NCBI RefSeq assembly: GCF_001905125.1
Contig: NZ_LWLE01000001.1
Location: 984,101 to 1,048,100, forward strand
DNA length: 64,000 bases
Direction: 5' to 3'
Source: Streptomyces sp. TSRI0281
Lineage (GTDB): Bacteria; Actinomycetota; Actinomycetes; Streptomycetales; Streptomycetaceae
The position numbers were made by a program, and so were the translations under genes. Below the pieces are notes generated by a model. It searched no databases. It had not been told where the DNA came from and saw only the letters and a list, made by a program, of their open reading frames with translations. Below, piece by piece: positions 16,524 to 26,450 of this stretch; position 1 is the stretch's first letter; each line of letters starts with the position of its first letter.

Positions 16524-18182
16524 ATGATCATCCATACTCGTGATGAACTGTCCCGATCTGACCTGTCCCGCACCGTCCGCTCCCAAGGACTCCGATTGCG
16601 CCCCTCATTCCGGCCGACCGCACTCGCCTTGCTGATCTCGGCAATCGTCACCGGCTCACTGACCCTGTGGGCCGTCGCCGTCGCCCCCGATTCGGTGAGG
16701 ACCCCGCTGGCCTGGGGGGCGGGCGCCGCCTCCGTACTGCTGAGCATCGCCGTGGCCGTCATCGTCCGCACCCTGGGCACCGCCCGCGCGCTGCGTGCCC
16801 AGCGGGCCGCCGAGGCCCAGCGGTTCACCGCCGAGACCTCGCGTCTGGTCTCCGCCTCGGCGGCCGACGCGCAGCGCTTCACCGCCGAGACCGCCCGGAT
16901 CAAGGCGACCGCCTCCGCCGAGACCGCCCGGGTCACGGCCGAGGCGCGGGCCGAGATGTCCCGGATCACCACCGCGACCGCCGCTGAGCGGGCCCGGCTG
17001 ACCGCGGAGTCCCAGCACCTCACCGCGCGTGCCACCCGCGCCGAGACCGAACGGTCCGCCGCCGTCGCCGCCTGCGCCAACGCCGCCGGTCGTATGCAGG
17101 CCCTGGCCACCAGCATGCTGGCCGACCTGCGGGACATGGAGCACCGGCACACCTCGGAGGACGTACTCGGGGATCTGCTGCACCTGGACCACCGCACCGC
17201 CCAGGCGGGCCGGCTCGCCGACTCCATCGCCGTGCTGACCGGTGCGCGTTCCGGTCGCCGCTGGGCGAAGCCGATCGTCATGGAGTCGATCCTGCGTGGC
17301 GCGATGGGCCGGATCGGCAGCTACCAGCGGGTGCGCCTGCACTCGACGAGCGACGTCGCCATCGCCGGGCACGCGGCCGAGGGCGTCATGCACGCCCTGG
17401 CCGAGCTGCTCGACAACGCCGCCAACTTCTCGCCGCCCACCGCCGAAGTGCATGTGTACGTCGAGGAGGTCCCGGCGGGCATCGTCATCACCGTCGAGGA
17501 CAGCGGCCTGGTCATGAGCGATGTGCAGCTGCGCCGCGCCGAGCGTGCGGTGTCCGCCGAGAACCAGGACCTCACCGGCCTGTCCGGCACCCGGCTCGGC
17601 CTCGCCGTCGTCGGCCGGCTGGCCCGTAAACACGGACTCACCGTCTCTTTCCGGCCGTCCGCGCGCGGCGGCACCGGCGCGCTGATGATGCTGCCTCAGG
17701 ACCTCATCTCCCGCACCCCGTCGCCCACGCCCGCCCAGCTCGCACCCGCCGCCGCGCCCGCCCCGGCGTCCGCCCCGCTCGCGGCGCCCGCGCCGGTGAC
17801 CGGCCCCCTCGGGTCCGCCGAGCCGGAGCCCGCGCACGCGGGGGCCCTGTACCCGGACGCCACCCCCGCGTCCGTCCCCGCCGCCCGGCCCGCGCCGGAC
17901 CCGGCCCCCGGCGCGCAGGACCCCGACCAGGACACCGGCCCCCAGGGTCCGGAGTCCGAAACGACCGGCGCCGTTCCCCAGTTCGGCGAGAGCGGCCTGC
18001 CCAAGCGCCGCCGCGGCCGCACGCTGGCCGCCGCCGAGTCCCGTACCGGCACTGCCGCCCCCGGCGAAGCCGAAAGCCCCCGGCCCCGTACCACCGACCC
18101 GAAGGTCCAGGCAGCCCGCTTCAGTACCTTCAGCAAGGCGGTACGAGCCAACTCCCCGCACCCGGAAGGCAACACCCGATGA
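16524..18182 (+). CDS. conservon sensor-kinase-like protein (CvnA)
   Basis: 552 residues, first of six overlapping genes. Two membrane helices (PTALALLISAIVTGSLTLW and AAGSVLL-like GAASVLLSIAVAVIV) are followed by a long Ala/Glu/Arg-rich coiled coil with heptad-like repeats (RFTAETSRLVSASAADAQ). An HATPase_c domain then shows the N box ELLDNAANFSPP, and GLAVVGRLARKHGL replaces the canonical G-box region. A His-phosphorylation motif is not evident, which fits the non-classical CvnA family. The C-terminal 170 residues are Pro/Ala-rich and end basic. CvnA binds the membrane and assembles CvnB, C and D into a G-protein-like complex affecting development and secondary metabolism in Streptomyces. 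Confidence 0.9.
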   Translation: MIIHTRDELSRSDLSRTVRSQGLRLRPSFRPTALALLISAIVTGSLTLWAVAVAPDSVRTPLAWGAGAASVLLSIAVAVIVRTLGTARALRAQRAAEAQRFTAETSRLVSASAADAQRFTAETARIKATASAETARVTAEARAEMSRITTATAAERARLTAESQHLTARATRAETERSAAVAACANAAGRMQALATSMLADLRDMEHRHTSEDVLGDLLHLDHRTAQAGRLADSIAVLTGARSGRRWAKPIVMESILRGAMGRIGSYQRVRLHSTSDVAIAGHAAEGVMHALAELLDNAANFSPPTAEVHVYVEEVPAGIVITVEDSGLVMSDVQLRRAERAVSAENQDLTGLSGTRLGLAVVGRLARKHGLTVSFRPSARGGTGALMMLPQDLISRTPSPTPAQLAPAAAPAPASAPLAAPAPVTGPLGSAEPEPAHAGALYPDATPASVPAARPAPDPAPGAQDPDQDTGPQGPESETTGAVPQFGESGLPKRRRGRTLAAAESRTGTAAPGEAESPRPRTTDPKVQAARFSTFSKAVRANSPHPEGNTR

Positions 18183-18616
18183 CCGCGACCACCGACGAGA
18201 AGCTCAACTGGCTGCTGGAGGGGCTGCTCGAACGCACGCCCGGCACCCGGCATGCCCTCGTCCTGTCCCGGGACGGCCTCAAGCTGTGCCGCACCCCCGA
18301 GCTCTCCGTCGACCAGGCGGACCAGCTGGCCGCGATCTCCGCCGGAATCCAGAGCCTGTCGCACGGCGCGTCCATCGAGTTCGGTGACGGCACCGGCGGC
18401 GTACGGTCCGCGATGACCGAGTTCTACGGCGGTGTGCTGTTCATCGTCGAGGCGGGCGCGGGCGCCCACCTGGCGGTCGTCGCCGCGGAGGACTCCGACG
18501 TCGGCCTCGTCGGCCACAACATGAGCGAACTCGTCGAGCAGCTCGGCGAGCACCTCGTCGCCCCGCCGCGCTATCCCGCCGAGGGCCAGGCCGCGGCCGA
18601 AACCACGGCCGTATGA
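18179..18616 (+). CDS. roadblock/LC7 domain protein (CvnB)
   Basis: 145 residues, overlapping CvnA by ATGA. The roadblock/LC7 fold is recognisable from KLNWLLEGLLERTPGTRHA, LVLSRDGLKLC, QADQLAAISAGIQSLSHGAS and GVLFIVEAGAGAHLAVVAAE. Such proteins interact with the conservon GTPase, likely as an activator or scaffold, as MglB does with MglA. The position as the second gene of the cluster is conserved. The C-terminal tail is acidic/Ala-rich. Confidence 0.95.
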   Translation: MTATTDEKLNWLLEGLLERTPGTRHALVLSRDGLKLCRTPELSVDQADQLAAISAGIQSLSHGASIEFGDGTGGVRSAMTEFYGGVLFIVEAGAGAHLAVVAAEDSDVGLVGHNMSELVEQLGEHLVAPPRYPAEGQAAAETTAV

Positions 18617-18984
18617 CGACGGCGCCCCGGCCCCGACCCGGTCGCGACGACGATCCGGACCGGCTCTACACCCTCACCGGTGGCCGCAGCCGTTCCGACT
18701 CGGCCGCCTTCGACCTGGTGACCCTCGTCGTCTCGGAATGCGATCCGTCTCCCGGCATGCAGTCGGAACACGTCGCGATCCTGCGGATGTGCGAGCGCCC
18801 CACGGCGGTCGTCGAGATCGCCGCGAGCCTGAGCCTGCCCGTCAGCATCGTCCGCATCATGCTCTGCGACCTGCTCGACACCAGCCGGATCAGTGCCCGT
18901 CACCCCCGTACAGCCCGTGTCGCGGACCGGCTCCCCGACCCCGACATCCTGGAACAGGTGCTCGTTGGACTCCGCAACCTCTGA
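18613..18984 (+). CDS. DUF742 domain protein (CvnC)
   Basis: 123 residues with an ATGA overlap to CvnB. DUF742 is indicated by RLYTLTGGRSRS, FDLVTLVVSE, ILRMCERPTAVVEIAASLSL and VSIVRIMLCDLLDTSRISAR, a winged-helix-like domain. It is the third component of conservon complexes; it is thought to bind the CvnA kinase and CvnD. No enzyme motif is visible. The 3' end overlaps the GTPase start by 20 nt. Confidence 0.95.
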   Translation: MTTAPRPRPGRDDDPDRLYTLTGGRSRSDSAAFDLVTLVVSECDPSPGMQSEHVAILRMCERPTAVVEIAASLSLPVSIVRIMLCDLLDTSRISARHPRTARVADRLPDPDILEQVLVGLRNL

Positions 18985-19618
18985 CCGTGCCGCCCTGCGG
19001 GCGACGGCCGACAACGGACTGAAGATCGTGGTCGTCGGCGGCTTCGGCGCCGGCAAGACCACCATGGTCCGTTCCGTCAGCGAGATCCGCCCGCTCAACA
19101 CGGAAGAGACCATGACCCGCGCGGGCGAGGCCGTCGACCACCTCGACGGCGTGCACGCGAAGACGTCCACCACGGTCGCGTTCGACTTCGGCCGCATCAC
19201 GCTCGACGCACGCTCGGTGCTCTACCTCTTCGGCGCGCCCGGACAGGAACGCTTCTGGTTCCTGTGGGACCGGCTGTTCTCCGGGACGCTGGGCGCCGTC
19301 GTCCTCGTCGACACCCGGCGGCTCGCCGACTCCTGGTACGCCATCGACCGGCTGGAACACCACGGCACGCCCTTCATCGTCGCGTGCAACGACTTCGGCG
19401 GCCCGCTCCACACCGAGCAGCAGATAAGGGAGGCCCTGGACCTCTCCGAGGACATCCCGCTCGTCGAGTGCGACGCCCGGGACCGGTCCTCCAGCAAGTA
19501 CGTGCTGATCACGCTCGTCGAACACCTGCAGACGCTGGCGCGTGCCCGGACCCCGCAGGCGCCCCTGCCGGCGACCTCGGCGTCCCCGGCAGCCAAGACC
19601 CCGGAGCCCACCCCGTGA
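18965..19618 (+). CDS. conservon Ras-like GTPase (CvnD)
   Basis: 217 residues from a TTG (18965) overlapping CvnC; no better start exists. The P-loop is GGFGAGKTT at residues 25-33. The switch II region is FGAPGQERFWFLWDRLF, where the DxxG aspartate is replaced by Gly-Ala-Pro-Gly, as is usual for CvnD. The guanine-specifying motif is replaced by VACNDFGG. It would bind GTP and act as the molecular switch of the conservon with CvnB as partner. The Ala/Pro-rich C-terminus of about 25 residues is probably disordered. Confidence 0.95.
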   Translation: MDSATSDRAALRATADNGLKIVVVGGFGAGKTTMVRSVSEIRPLNTEETMTRAGEAVDHLDGVHAKTSTTVAFDFGRITLDARSVLYLFGAPGQERFWFLWDRLFSGTLGAVVLVDTRRLADSWYAIDRLEHHGTPFIVACNDFGGPLHTEQQIREALDLSEDIPLVECDARDRSSSKYVLITLVEHLQTLARARTPQAPLPATSASPAAKTPEPTP

Positions 19619-20865
19619 CCGCTCTCCCCGTGACGGGCTGCCCCGTCACCCACGGGTCCGTACCGCTGTCCGGACCCCGCTTCCAGACCGACCCCGTGCA
19701 GCTGTACCGGGACATGCGGCGCGACCACGGCGCCGTGGCCCCGGTCGTCCTCGACGGCGACGTGCCCGCCTGGCTGATCCTCGGCTACCGCGAACTGCAC
19801 CAGGTCACCGGCGATCCGGTGCTCTTCAGCCGGGACTCGGACCTCTGGAACCAGTGGGACCGCATCCCGGACGACTGGCCGCTGCTGCCGATGATCGGGC
19901 GCAAGCAGCCCTCGATCCTCTACACGGTCGGCGAACGGCACAGCCGGCGCGCCATGATGATCAGCGACGCCCTGGAGGGCGTCGACCCGTTCTCGCTGAA
20001 GCGGTACGCGGAGGAGTTCGCCGACGGTCTCATCGACCGGTTCTGCTCCACCGGCGGTACGGACATCATCGCCGCGTACGCGATGCTGCTCCCCGTACGC
20101 GTCCTGGCGAAGCTCTACGGCTTCTCCGACGAGACCGGTGCCGCGCTCGTCGGCTCGATCAACGACATGATAGACGGCCGGGAGCGGGCGCTCGCCGGAC
20201 AGCAGCACCTCGCCTCGTCCATGGTCCAGCTGCTGGTCGACAAGCACACCGCGCCGGGCGACGACGTCGCCAGCCGGATGCTCGCCGACGACGGGGGCTT
20301 CACCGACGAGGAGATCGCCCAGGACCTGATGGTCATGATGGCCGCGGGCCACCAGCCGACCGCCGACTGGATGGGCAACTCCCTGCGCCTCATGCTCACC
20401 GACGACCGGTTCGCCGCCTCCCTCTCCGGCGGCCGGCACAGCGTCGCCGAGGCGATGAACGAGGTGCTCTGGGAGGACACCCCCAGCCAGAACATCGCCG
20501 GACGGTGGGCCTCCCGCGACACCCACCTCGGCGGCCGGCACATCCGCGCCGGGGACCTGCTCATCCTCGGGATCGCCGCCGCCAACGGCGACCCGCAGAT
20601 ACGGACCCACGCCTCGGCCCTCACCGGCGGCAACAACGCCTTCCTCTCCTTCGGCCACGGCGAGCACCGCTGCCCGTTCCCCGCCCAGGAGACCGCCGAG
20701 GTCATCGCCCGTACGGGCATCGAAGTCCTCCTGGACCGGCTGCCCGACGTGGACCTCGCCGTCCCCGCCGAGGCGCTGACCCGCCGCCCGTCGCCCTGGC
20801 TGCGCGGTCTGACCGACCTGCCGGTGCGTTTCACTCCCACTCCCGCCCTCGGAGGAAGACCATGA
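19615..20865 (+). CDS. cytochrome P450, CYP157-like, without ExxR motif
   Basis: 416 residues starting at GTG 19615 (GTGA overlap). The heme-binding loop FGHGEHRCPFPAQE is intact, including the proximal Cys. The K-helix ExxR, almost universal in P450s, is missing: the equivalent is NEVLWEDTP, with Trp where Arg belongs. The I-helix reads MMAAGHQPTADWMG. The CYP157 family, known from Streptomyces conservons, lacks ExxR (EQSLW in CYP157C1), so this is likely CYP157. Its substrate is unknown, and an accessory or regulatory role to the adjacent P450 is possible. Overlaps on both sides make it part of the conservon operon. Confidence 0.9.
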   Translation: MTALPVTGCPVTHGSVPLSGPRFQTDPVQLYRDMRRDHGAVAPVVLDGDVPAWLILGYRELHQVTGDPVLFSRDSDLWNQWDRIPDDWPLLPMIGRKQPSILYTVGERHSRRAMMISDALEGVDPFSLKRYAEEFADGLIDRFCSTGGTDIIAAYAMLLPVRVLAKLYGFSDETGAALVGSINDMIDGRERALAGQQHLASSMVQLLVDKHTAPGDDVASRMLADDGGFTDEEIAQDLMVMMAAGHQPTADWMGNSLRLMLTDDRFAASLSGGRHSVAEAMNEVLWEDTPSQNIAGRWASRDTHLGGRHIRAGDLLILGIAAANGDPQIRTHASALTGGNNAFLSFGHGEHRCPFPAQETAEVIARTGIEVLLDRLPDVDLAVPAEALTRRPSPWLRGLTDLPVRFTPTPALGGRP

Positions 20866-22069
20866 CCCGGATCGCCCTGGACCCCTTCGTCGCGGACCTC
20901 GACGGCGAGGGCGCCGTACTGCGGGCGGCCGGACCACTGGCCGAGGTGGAGCTGCCGGGCGGGGTGCACTGCTACGCCGTCACGCACCACGCCGAGGCGA
21001 AGGCGCTGCTCACGGACAGCCGGATCGTGAAGGACATCAACGTCTGGGGCGCCTGGCAGCGCGGCGAGATACCGATGGACTGGCCCCTGATCGGCCTCGC
21101 CAACCCGGGCCGCTCCATGCTGACGGTCGACGGCACCGAGCACCGCAGGCTGCGCACCCTAGTCGCGCAGGCCCTGACCGTGAAGCGGGTGGAGCGGCTG
21201 CGGGCGGGGATCGAGGCGCTGACGAACGCGAGCCTGGACCGGCTGGCGGCGCTGCCCGAGGGGCACAGCGTCGACCTGAAGGCGGAGTTCGCCTACCCGC
21301 TGCCGATGAACGTCATCAGTGAGCTGATGGGCGTGGACGCCGCCGACCACCCCCGCCTCAAGGAGCTGTTCGAGAAGTTCTTCTCGACGCAGACGCCGCC
21401 CGAGGAGGTCCCGCGGATGATGGCGGACCTCGGCGCCCTGTTCACGAAGATCGTCGACGGCAAGCGGACGAACCCGGGCGACGATCTGACCAGCGCCCTG
21501 ATCGCGGCGTCCGAGGACGGTGACAGCCTCACCGACGAGGAGATCGTCAACACGCTCCAGCTGATCATCGCGGCCGGTCACGAGACCACGATCAGCCTGA
21601 TCGTCAACGTCGTCGAGGCGCTCCAGACCCACCCCGAGCAGCGCGAGCGGGTGCTCGACGGGGAGATCGCGTGGGAGAGCGTGATCGAGGAGACACTGCG
21701 CTGGAACACCCCGACCTCGCACGTCCTGATCCGGTTCGCCGCCGAGGACGTGGAGGTCGGCGACAAGGTGCTGCCGAAGGGTGAGGCGCTGATCGTCTCC
21801 TTCGGCGCGCTGGGCCGCGACGAGGCGCAGTACGGCCCGACGGCGGGCGAGTTCGACGCCGCCCGCACGCCCAACCGCCACATCGCCTTCGGCCACGGCC
21901 CGCACGTCTGCCCGGGTGCGGCCCTGTCCCGCCTGGAGGCGGGGATCGCGCTGCCCGCGCTGTACGAGCGCTTCCCGAAGCTCGATCTCGCGGTGCCCGC
22001 CGCCGAACTGCGCAACAAGCCGATCGTGACGCAGAACGACCTGTACGAGCTCCCCGTCGACCTCGGCTG

Positions 22070-22070
<1 letters not shown>
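20862..22070 (+). CDS. cytochrome P450, CYP154-like
   Basis: 402 residues, ATGA overlap with the preceding P450. All standard motifs are present: I-helix IIAAGHETTISL, ExxR in VIEETLRWNTP, and heme loop FGHGPHVCPGAALSRLE. The N-terminus (TRIALDPFVADLDGEG) and the GRSMLTVDGTEHRRLRTLV B-C region match CYP154-type enzymes that sit next to CYP157 in conservons. It would hydroxylate an unknown hydrophobic substrate using a ferredoxin/ferredoxin reductase that is not encoded here. It is the last gene of the conservon operon. Confidence 0.92.
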
Positions 22071-23330
<1,260 letters not shown>

Positions 23331-23345
23331 CCGGACGTACGGAGA

Positions 23346-23378
23346 CGGCCCGGCACACCACGTGTGCCGGGCCGTTTC
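23346..23378 (+). terminator. strong rho-independent terminator after serC
   Basis: CGGCCCGGCACAC (23346-23358) and GTGTGCCGGGCCG (23362-23374) form a perfect 13-bp stem with a 3-base loop, followed by TTTCT. It starts 15 bp after the serC stop codon. Confidence 0.93.
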
Positions 23379-23476
23379 TGCTTCACTCGACCGGGTGGCG
23401 GATCGCCTGCGGGACACCCGGAGCGACTCCGTCCTACGATGATGTTCTCGACACCAGCCATTCCAGGAGGCCCGCA

Positions 23477-24091
23477 ATGTCTGCAGCAGCAGTCGAGCAC
23501 CCCTGTGACGGTGAACCGGAGATCTCGCTGCTGGAGAGTGCCAACGAACTCTCCGAGCAGCTCCCGGGGCGCCGCGTCGAGATTATCGGAGGCGTCATCA
23601 CCGTGGCTCCATCGCCGGACGGCCGACATGGCCACGCACTGACCAAACTGATGCGTCCGTTCATTGCCGCAGGTCTCGACGACGGCGAATCCGCCATCAT
23701 CCAAAGTATCGGCGTGTGGCTGCCCAGTGGCCCGCACGACTACGCCATTCCTGACCTGGCCCTGGTAGATGCAGACTTCGACGACCACCGCGCCGAGAAC
23801 AGCTGCTACGACCCCAGCGTCTTCCGTCTGGTCGCGGAGGTCACCTCCGGGAACTACCAGAACGACCTCCGTATCAAGGTCGCCGCGTACGCCCAGGCCA
23901 AGATCCCCGTCTACGTCATCCTCGACCGCAAGCACAGCCGCATCCATGTCCTGACCGAGCCACTGGCCGGAGGATACGACCGGCACGAGGTGTACGCCCC
24001 CGGCCAGAAGGCCCCCCTCCCCGCCTCCATCGGCGCCGAGGTCTCCCTCGATGTCGCCGAGCTGGTGCAGGCGGGCAGCCCGAAACGCTGA
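23477..24091 (+). CDS. Uma2-family PD-(D/E)XK-like nuclease
   Basis: 204 residues, CAGGAGG before ATG 23477. Uma2 pattern: VEIIGGVITVAPSPDGRHG, VWLPSGPHDYAIPDLALVD (catalytic-type Asp), VFRLVAEVTSGNYQNDLRIK (Glu) and KVAAYAQAKIPVYVILDRK (Lys). The order D...ExT...K is that of a PD-(D/E)XK nuclease core. Members are abundant in Streptomyces and are predicted endonucleases of unknown target, possibly linked to mobile DNA. The gene stands alone between serC and a DinB-type gene. Confidence 0.92.
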   Translation: MSAAAVEHPCDGEPEISLLESANELSEQLPGRRVEIIGGVITVAPSPDGRHGHALTKLMRPFIAAGLDDGESAIIQSIGVWLPSGPHDYAIPDLALVDADFDDHRAENSCYDPSVFRLVAEVTSGNYQNDLRIKVAAYAQAKIPVYVILDRKHSRIHVLTEPLAGGYDRHEVYAPGQKAPLPASIGAEVSLDVAELVQAGSPKR

Positions 24092-24126
24092 GGTCCGGGG
24101 CGGGACCCCGCCACTAGGATTCGTAC

Positions 24127-24630
24127 ATGAGTTCACCCGTGGCCCATGTTCCGTACACCGGGGGCGAGAAGGAAAGCCTCCACATCAGTCTCGACCGGCA
24201 TCGCGATGTCGTGCTCTGGAAGCTGGAGGGGCTGGACGACGAGCAGCTGCGCCGGCCCATGACACCGAGCGGGACGAATCTGCTCGGCATGGTGAAGCAT
24301 CTGGCGACCGTCGAATACGGCTGGTTCTGCGCCACGTTCGCCCGGGAGACCGAGGAGTTCTGGTTCGACACGGTGACCGAGGACATGGCCGTCGCCCCGG
24401 ACGAGACGACGGCCGACATCCTGGCGTTCTACGGGCGGGCACGGGCCGCCGCCGACCTCGCGATCCGGGAGACGGACCTCGATACGACGGGGACCTCCTG
24501 GAACGGGCGGACGGTGTCCATGCGGTGGGTGCTCATCCACATGCTGGAGGATGTCGTCCGCCACGCCGGACACATGGACATCGTCCGGGAACTGATCGAC
24601 GGCGCGACGGGCTCCCACCCGAGCCGCTGA
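24127..24630 (+). CDS. DinB-family (DUF664) protein
   Basis: 167 residues. The four-helix DinB fold with metal ligands is shown by LLGMVKHLATVEYGWFC and by WVLIHMLEDVVRHAGHMD, with the family tail HAGHMDIVRELIDGATG. The N-terminal SLDRHRDVVLWKLEGLDD is the first helix. Metal-dependent mycothiol S-transferase activity is possible (family knowledge), but the substrate is unknown. The TAGGAT box at 24115-24120, six bases before ATG, together with the lack of a ribosome binding site suggests a leaderless transcript. Paralogues lie at 3884 and, as a wreck, at 34313. Confidence 0.92.
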   Translation: MSSPVAHVPYTGGEKESLHISLDRHRDVVLWKLEGLDDEQLRRPMTPSGTNLLGMVKHLATVEYGWFCATFARETEEFWFDTVTEDMAVAPDETTADILAFYGRARAAADLAIRETDLDTTGTSWNGRTVSMRWVLIHMLEDVVRHAGHMDIVRELIDGATGSHPSR

Positions 24631-24665
24631 CCCGGCCCCGCCGCCCTCATGTCACCGCTGAGCCG

Positions 24666-25079
24666 TCACTCCCCCGGTGCCGCCGCCAGTACGGCGCGCA
24701 GGGCGGCCACCCCGGCCAGCCACTCCTCGCCCGCACCGCCGTCCGTCCACAGTTCCAGCGTCTCCGAATTCTCGGCGGTGACCCGGTCCAGGGCCCGGAC
24801 CGCGAGCGGGCGCAGGTCCGCGGGGAGCGGCGGCAGGGGCTTCTTCGGGCCGTACGCGGTGGTGACGGGCTCACCGCCGGGGCACTGGGCGGCTATCAGC
24901 GCCGCGGCGGCCACCGCCACCTCGCCGTCGTCCACATAGTCCTGCGGCGACATCCCCACCACCGCTGTCAGCGCGCCCCTGAGGACATCCGCGCGCTTCT
25001 CGGGCGGCGCGTCGTCCACCCGGCCCCCGAAGTCCGCCGCGGTGTCGTTGTCGAAATGGCCGATGTCCCAGGCGCCCAT
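24666..25079 (-). CDS. DUF4259 domain protein
   Basis: 137 residues from ATG 25079, which has AAAGGGA 6 nt upstream; a longer frame to 25292 is not needed. MGAWDIGHFDNDTAADFGG is the diagnostic start of DUF4259 (GxWGxGxFxNDxAxDF), and the rest is helical (ALTAVVGMSPQDYVDDGE, AAALIAAQCPGG). Function unknown; such proteins are single genes in many bacteria. It lies 13 nt after the stop of the methyltransferase gene reading the same way, so the two could be co-transcribed. Confidence 0.93.
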   Translation of the reverse strand: MGAWDIGHFDNDTAADFGGRVDDAPPEKRADVLRGALTAVVGMSPQDYVDDGEVAVAAAALIAAQCPGGEPVTTAYGPKKPLPPLPADLRPLAVRALDRVTAENSETLELWTDGGAGEEWLAGVAALRAVLAAAPGE

Positions 25080-25092
25080 GAGGGTCCCTTTC

Positions 25093-25791
25093 TCAGTTGG
25101 TGTCCCCATCCTGACGCCCACCACTGACAATCGGCCTACGGGCCAGGACGAAACCCTGCGGCGCCCGTTCGGGGAACGCGCCGTCGGTGTCCCGCTCCCG
25201 CCACAGGCGCGCCCGTACCTCCAGGCCCGCCCGGCGCAGCAGTTCGGCGATCCCCTCCACCTGACGCCGGTGGAAGACGAGCGAGATCTCATGGCCCCAG
25301 CCGTCGTTCATCGGCAGGGGTTCGTCACCCACCTGGAAGCCCAGTTGTACGTGGGCACCCGGCGCCAGCACGCGGTGGAACTCGGCGAAGACCCGCGGGA
25401 GTTCCCCGTCCGGTACGTGAATGGTCGAGTACCAGGCCAGCAGTCCGCCCAGCGACGCGTCCGGGAGGTCGAGGCCGAGCATGGACCCCTCCTCGAAGCG
25501 CAGCCCGGGGCAGTTCTCGCGGGCCACGGCCAGCATCCCCGGGGACAGGTCGATCCCGAACACGTCGACGCCGAGACCGTGCAGATACTGCGTGATCCGG
25601 CCCGTCCCGCAGCCGACATCGGCCACCGGGAGACCGTCGCCGCCCCCCTTGCCCACCAGTTCGGCGAAGGCGTCGAGCACGGCCCGTTCGATCGGCTTGG
25701 CGGCCAGCTCACCGCGGCTGCGGGCGGCGTAATCGACGGCGAGGGTGTCGTAGGAGTCGCGGGTGGAATGGAGGAAGGCGGGTTCGGTCAT
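25093..25791 (-). CDS. class I SAM-dependent methyltransferase
   Basis: 232 residues from ATG 25791. The SAM-binding motif I is VADVGCGTGRITQYLHGLG; motif II is VFGIDLSPGMLAVAREN; motif III is LLAWYSTIHVPDGEL; and a late segment LAPGAHVQLGFQVGDEPL completes the Rossmann fold. The acceptor is unknown. A TAGGGT box (complement of 25799-25804) ends 7 nt before the ATG, with no ribosome binding site, so the mRNA is probably leaderless; the GNAT gene before it shows the same arrangement. Confidence 0.92.
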   Translation of the reverse strand: MTEPAFLHSTRDSYDTLAVDYAARSRGELAAKPIERAVLDAFAELVGKGGGDGLPVADVGCGTGRITQYLHGLGVDVFGIDLSPGMLAVARENCPGLRFEEGSMLGLDLPDASLGGLLAWYSTIHVPDGELPRVFAEFHRVLAPGAHVQLGFQVGDEPLPMNDGWGHEISLVFHRRQVEGIAELLRRAGLEVRARLWRERDTDGAFPERAPQGFVLARRPIVSGGRQDGDTN

Positions 25792-25801
25792 GGCGAGGAC
25801 C

Positions 25802-26326
25802 CTAGGCGGTGCCCACGGCTCCGGGCACGTCATCGCGCCACCGGACTTCGCCGTCCTCCCACTCCTCGGTCGGGGCGAGCCCCGCCGCCTCGGCCACGGC
25901 GGCGGACGCGGCGTGGTCGGGGTGGATGTGCGCGATGACCGTACGGACGGAACAGTCCGCCCGCAGGTGCGCGACGAGGCCCACCGCCGCCTCCTTCGCG
26001 TAGCCGTGCCCCTGCCACCGGGTCCCCACCACCCAGGCGATCTCCGCCTGCGACCCCCGTACCGTCGCCTGGACGTAACCCGCCAGGCGGCCGTCCTCGC
26101 GCACCCGGAGGACCCAGTTGCCCCACATCTCTTCGGGGTCCGGCGACCCGGCGCTCTGGCGCTCGTAGCGGGCGCGCAGCGCGGCCACGTCCTCCGGGGC
26201 GCCGCCGGTGTACGTGTGCAGGGCCGGGTCGTCGAGGACGGCGGCCATCTCATCCGCGTACGCGGCCTCCAGGGGCAGCGCGTCGAGACGTTCGGTGGTG
26301 AAGGGCAGGGGCCCGTTTCTGTGCAT
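25802..26326 (-). CDS. GNAT-family N-acetyltransferase
   Basis: 174 residues from ATG 26326 (MHRNGPLPFTTERL). The GNAT fold: TERLDALPLEAAYADEM, then motif A VVGTRWQGHGYAKEAAVGLV (the Q/RxxGxG/A acetyl-CoA loop is WQGHGYAKEA), then VIAHIHPDHAASAAVAEAAGL. It resembles the RimJ/RimL-type group that acetylates protein or small-molecule amines. TAGGGT (26335-26340) lies 8 nt upstream, inside the loop of an 8-bp hairpin (26327-26351) ending right at the ATG. It is followed by the methyltransferase after 10 nt. Confidence 0.92.
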   Translation of the reverse strand: MHRNGPLPFTTERLDALPLEAAYADEMAAVLDDPALHTYTGGAPEDVAALRARYERQSAGSPDPEEMWGNWVLRVREDGRLAGYVQATVRGSQAEIAWVVGTRWQGHGYAKEAAVGLVAHLRADCSVRTVIAHIHPDHAASAAVAEAAGLAPTEEWEDGEVRWRDDVPGAVGTA

Positions 26327-26351
26327 GAGGCCCGACCCTATGCCGGGCCTC
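26327..26351 (-). promoter_or_regulatory. hairpin enclosing a -10 box at the GNAT gene start
   Basis: Arms GAGGCCCG (26327-26334) and CGGGCCTC (26344-26351) pair around a 9-base loop that contains TAGGGT on the minus strand. The first arm abuts ATG 26326. As DNA it may be an operator over the -10 element. Confidence 0.5.
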
Positions 26352-26426
26352 CCACCTGCGGCATCACCATTTCCCTGCCGCCCGGATCGTGCTCGGCCGC
26401 CCACCCCCACGCGGCTCGGCCGCCCG

Positions 26427-26450
26427 GCTCAGCGGCTCAGCGGCTCAGCC
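26427..26450. repeat. three tandem 8-bp repeats at the permease 3' end
   Basis: GGCTCAGC occurs three times in a row from 26427. It spans the stop codon of the ABC permease gene (minus strand), so the last codons Leu-Ser-Arg lie within it. Slippage here could alter the C-terminus; no function is evident. Confidence 0.7.

Noticed and set aside
18893..18964. Upstream ATG/GTG starts for the CvnD GTPase
   Set aside because: The extension overlaps deep into the DUF742 gene and is not GTPase-like; TTG 18965 gives the usual short N-terminus.
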